Assembly (NCBI GenBank): GCA_900768725.1
Contig: CAAGDU010000044.1
Coordinates: 1-5,535, forward strand
Direction: 5' to 3'
Source of the DNA: Bacteroidales bacterium
GTDB lineage: Bacteria > Bacteroidota > Bacteroidia > Bacteroidales > Paludibacteraceae
Length of the DNA stretch: 5,535 bases
Program-made: the position numbers and the translations under genes
In this document: positions 4,841 through 5,535 of the stretch, one piece after another
Position numbering within the stretch: position 1 is the first letter of the stretch
Layout: each line of letters opens with the position of its first letter
The notes under the pieces: generated by a model
What the model was told of the DNA's origin: nothing
The model's input: the letters and a program-made list of their open reading frames with translations, nothing else
The model's database searches: none

Positions 4841-5535
4841 ATGACTATTCTTTGTATAGAGACGAGTACGCAGGTGTGTAGTGCGGCGGTTACGATAGGC
4901 GGTGTGCCTATTGCAGAGCGTGTGTGTCGCGAGGGGGCGAACCATGCGCAGATGTTGCCTGTGTTTGTGGAGGAGTTGTTGGCGGAGGTGAAGGCGAAAG
5001 GGTTACGGATAGAGGCGGTGGCGCTGTCGGAAGGTCCCGGCAGTTACACGGGGTTGCGTATCGGCACCAGCACCGCCAAGGGTATTTGCTACGGCTTGGA
5101 TGTGCCGCTGATACCCGTGCAGACGCTGCAAGTGCTGTGTGTGGCGGTGGCAAGCGTACAGCCCGTTGAGGGCACGAACGGCTATCTCTGCCCGATGATA
5201 GACGCACGGCGGATGGAGGTTTATACGGCAGTGTATGACGGTGATTTGCAGGAAGTGAGCCCAGTGCAGGCAAAGGTAGTGGAAGACGGGGCGTGGCTAC
5301 CCGAAGGAGAAGTGCTGTATTTCGGCGATGGCGCAGCGAAATGTCAGGAAGTACTAAAAGGTGTAGATTCTGCCCGTTTCATCGGGGGTATAGTGCCCGA
5401 AGCAAAGTACATGGGCATGTTGGCGGAGCGGGGGAAAGCCTTGTCGGGCAAGGAGATTGCCTACTATGAGCCGTTTTATCTGAAAGAGTTTGTGGCGGCG
5501 CCGTCGCATGTGAAGGGATTAGAGACCCACCCCAA
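4841..5535 (+). CDS. tsaB: tRNA threonylcarbamoyladenosine biosynthesis protein TsaB, 3' end cut by the window
   Basis: TsaB is the non-catalytic partner of TsaD in the complex (with TsaE) that transfers the threonylcarbamoyl group onto A37 of tRNAs reading ANN codons, giving t6A. It belongs to the ASKHA fold. The frame is open from ATG 4841 to the window edge: 231 complete codons and no stop. Diagnostic segments are MTILCIETST (1-10), NHAQMLP (34-40), SEGPGSYTGLRIG (63-75), AKGI (79-82), MIDARRMEVYTAVYD (119-133) and YYEPFYLKEFVAAPSH (208-223). The last is typical of the C-terminal end of Bacteroidota TsaB, so only a few residues are probably missing. No Shine-Dalgarno sequence precedes the start. 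It has its own promoter and is likely transcribed independently of the hydrolase gene. The CAT-anticodon tRNA at 639-712 reads ATG (or ATA) codons; whether it is a t6A substrate cannot be seen here. Confidence 0.95.
   Translation, partial: MTILCIETSTQVCSAAVTIGGVPIAERVCREGANHAQMLPVFVEELLAEVKAKGLRIEAVALSEGPGSYTGLRIGTSTAKGICYGLDVPLIPVQTLQVLCVAVASVQPVEGTNGYLCPMIDARRMEVYTAVYDGDLQEVSPVQAKVVEDGAWLPEGEVLYFGDGAAKCQEVLKGVDSARFIGGIVPEAKYMGMLAERGKALSGKEIAYYEPFYLKEFVAAPSHVKGLETHP

Noticed and set aside
4908..5273. Minus- and plus-strand alternative frames inside tsaB
   Set aside because: They are low-complexity shadows of the tsaB frame, which has family motifs throughout.

Overview
The window looks like chromosomal DNA from a member of the Bacteroidota, most likely Bacteroidales. 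Three things point there. SecD and SecF are fused into one protein. Start codons are preceded by A/T-rich leaders with no Shine-Dalgarno sequence. Three promoters match the phylum's own consensus (TTTG, a spacer of about 20 bp, then TAnnTTTG) rather than the E. coli -35/-10 pattern. Genus cannot be decided from this stretch.

Layout. Positions 1-638 hold no protein gene. They contain a 14-bp tandem repeat (7-97), a small palindrome, and then a roughly 460-bp non-coding block (178-637) of nested inverted repeats. The outer arms are two copies of one terminator-like hairpin facing away from each other, and the inner arms are two 46-bp C/G-rich copies with G-quadruplex potential on opposite strands. 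The right-hand outer hairpin serves as the terminator of a tRNA with anticodon CAT on the minus strand (639-712). Upstream of that tRNA lies a strongly foldable leader of about 130 nt containing two hairpins that share the same purine internal loop. A consensus promoter on the minus strand (853-884) would drive it. Diverging from it, a second consensus promoter (972-1003) drives secDF on the plus strand.

Positions 1046-4090 encode SecDF, the proton-driven accessory subunit of the Sec protein export machinery, with all expected motifs. A strong intrinsic terminator (4118-4154) follows. Next comes a small alpha/beta hydrolase of the YqiA/YcfP type (4165-4725). A third consensus promoter (4730-4761) starts within 5 bp of its stop codon and drives tsaB (4841 to the window end), a component of the t6A tRNA-modification pathway. 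The 3' end of tsaB is cut by the window edge.

The three protein genes point the same way but are probably not one operon: a terminator separates the first two, and tsaB has its own promoter. The coding genes are ordinary housekeeping genes. The unusual material is in the non-coding 1-1000 region, chiefly the nested inverted-repeat block and the structured tRNA leader. I do not see a clearly new protein system here.
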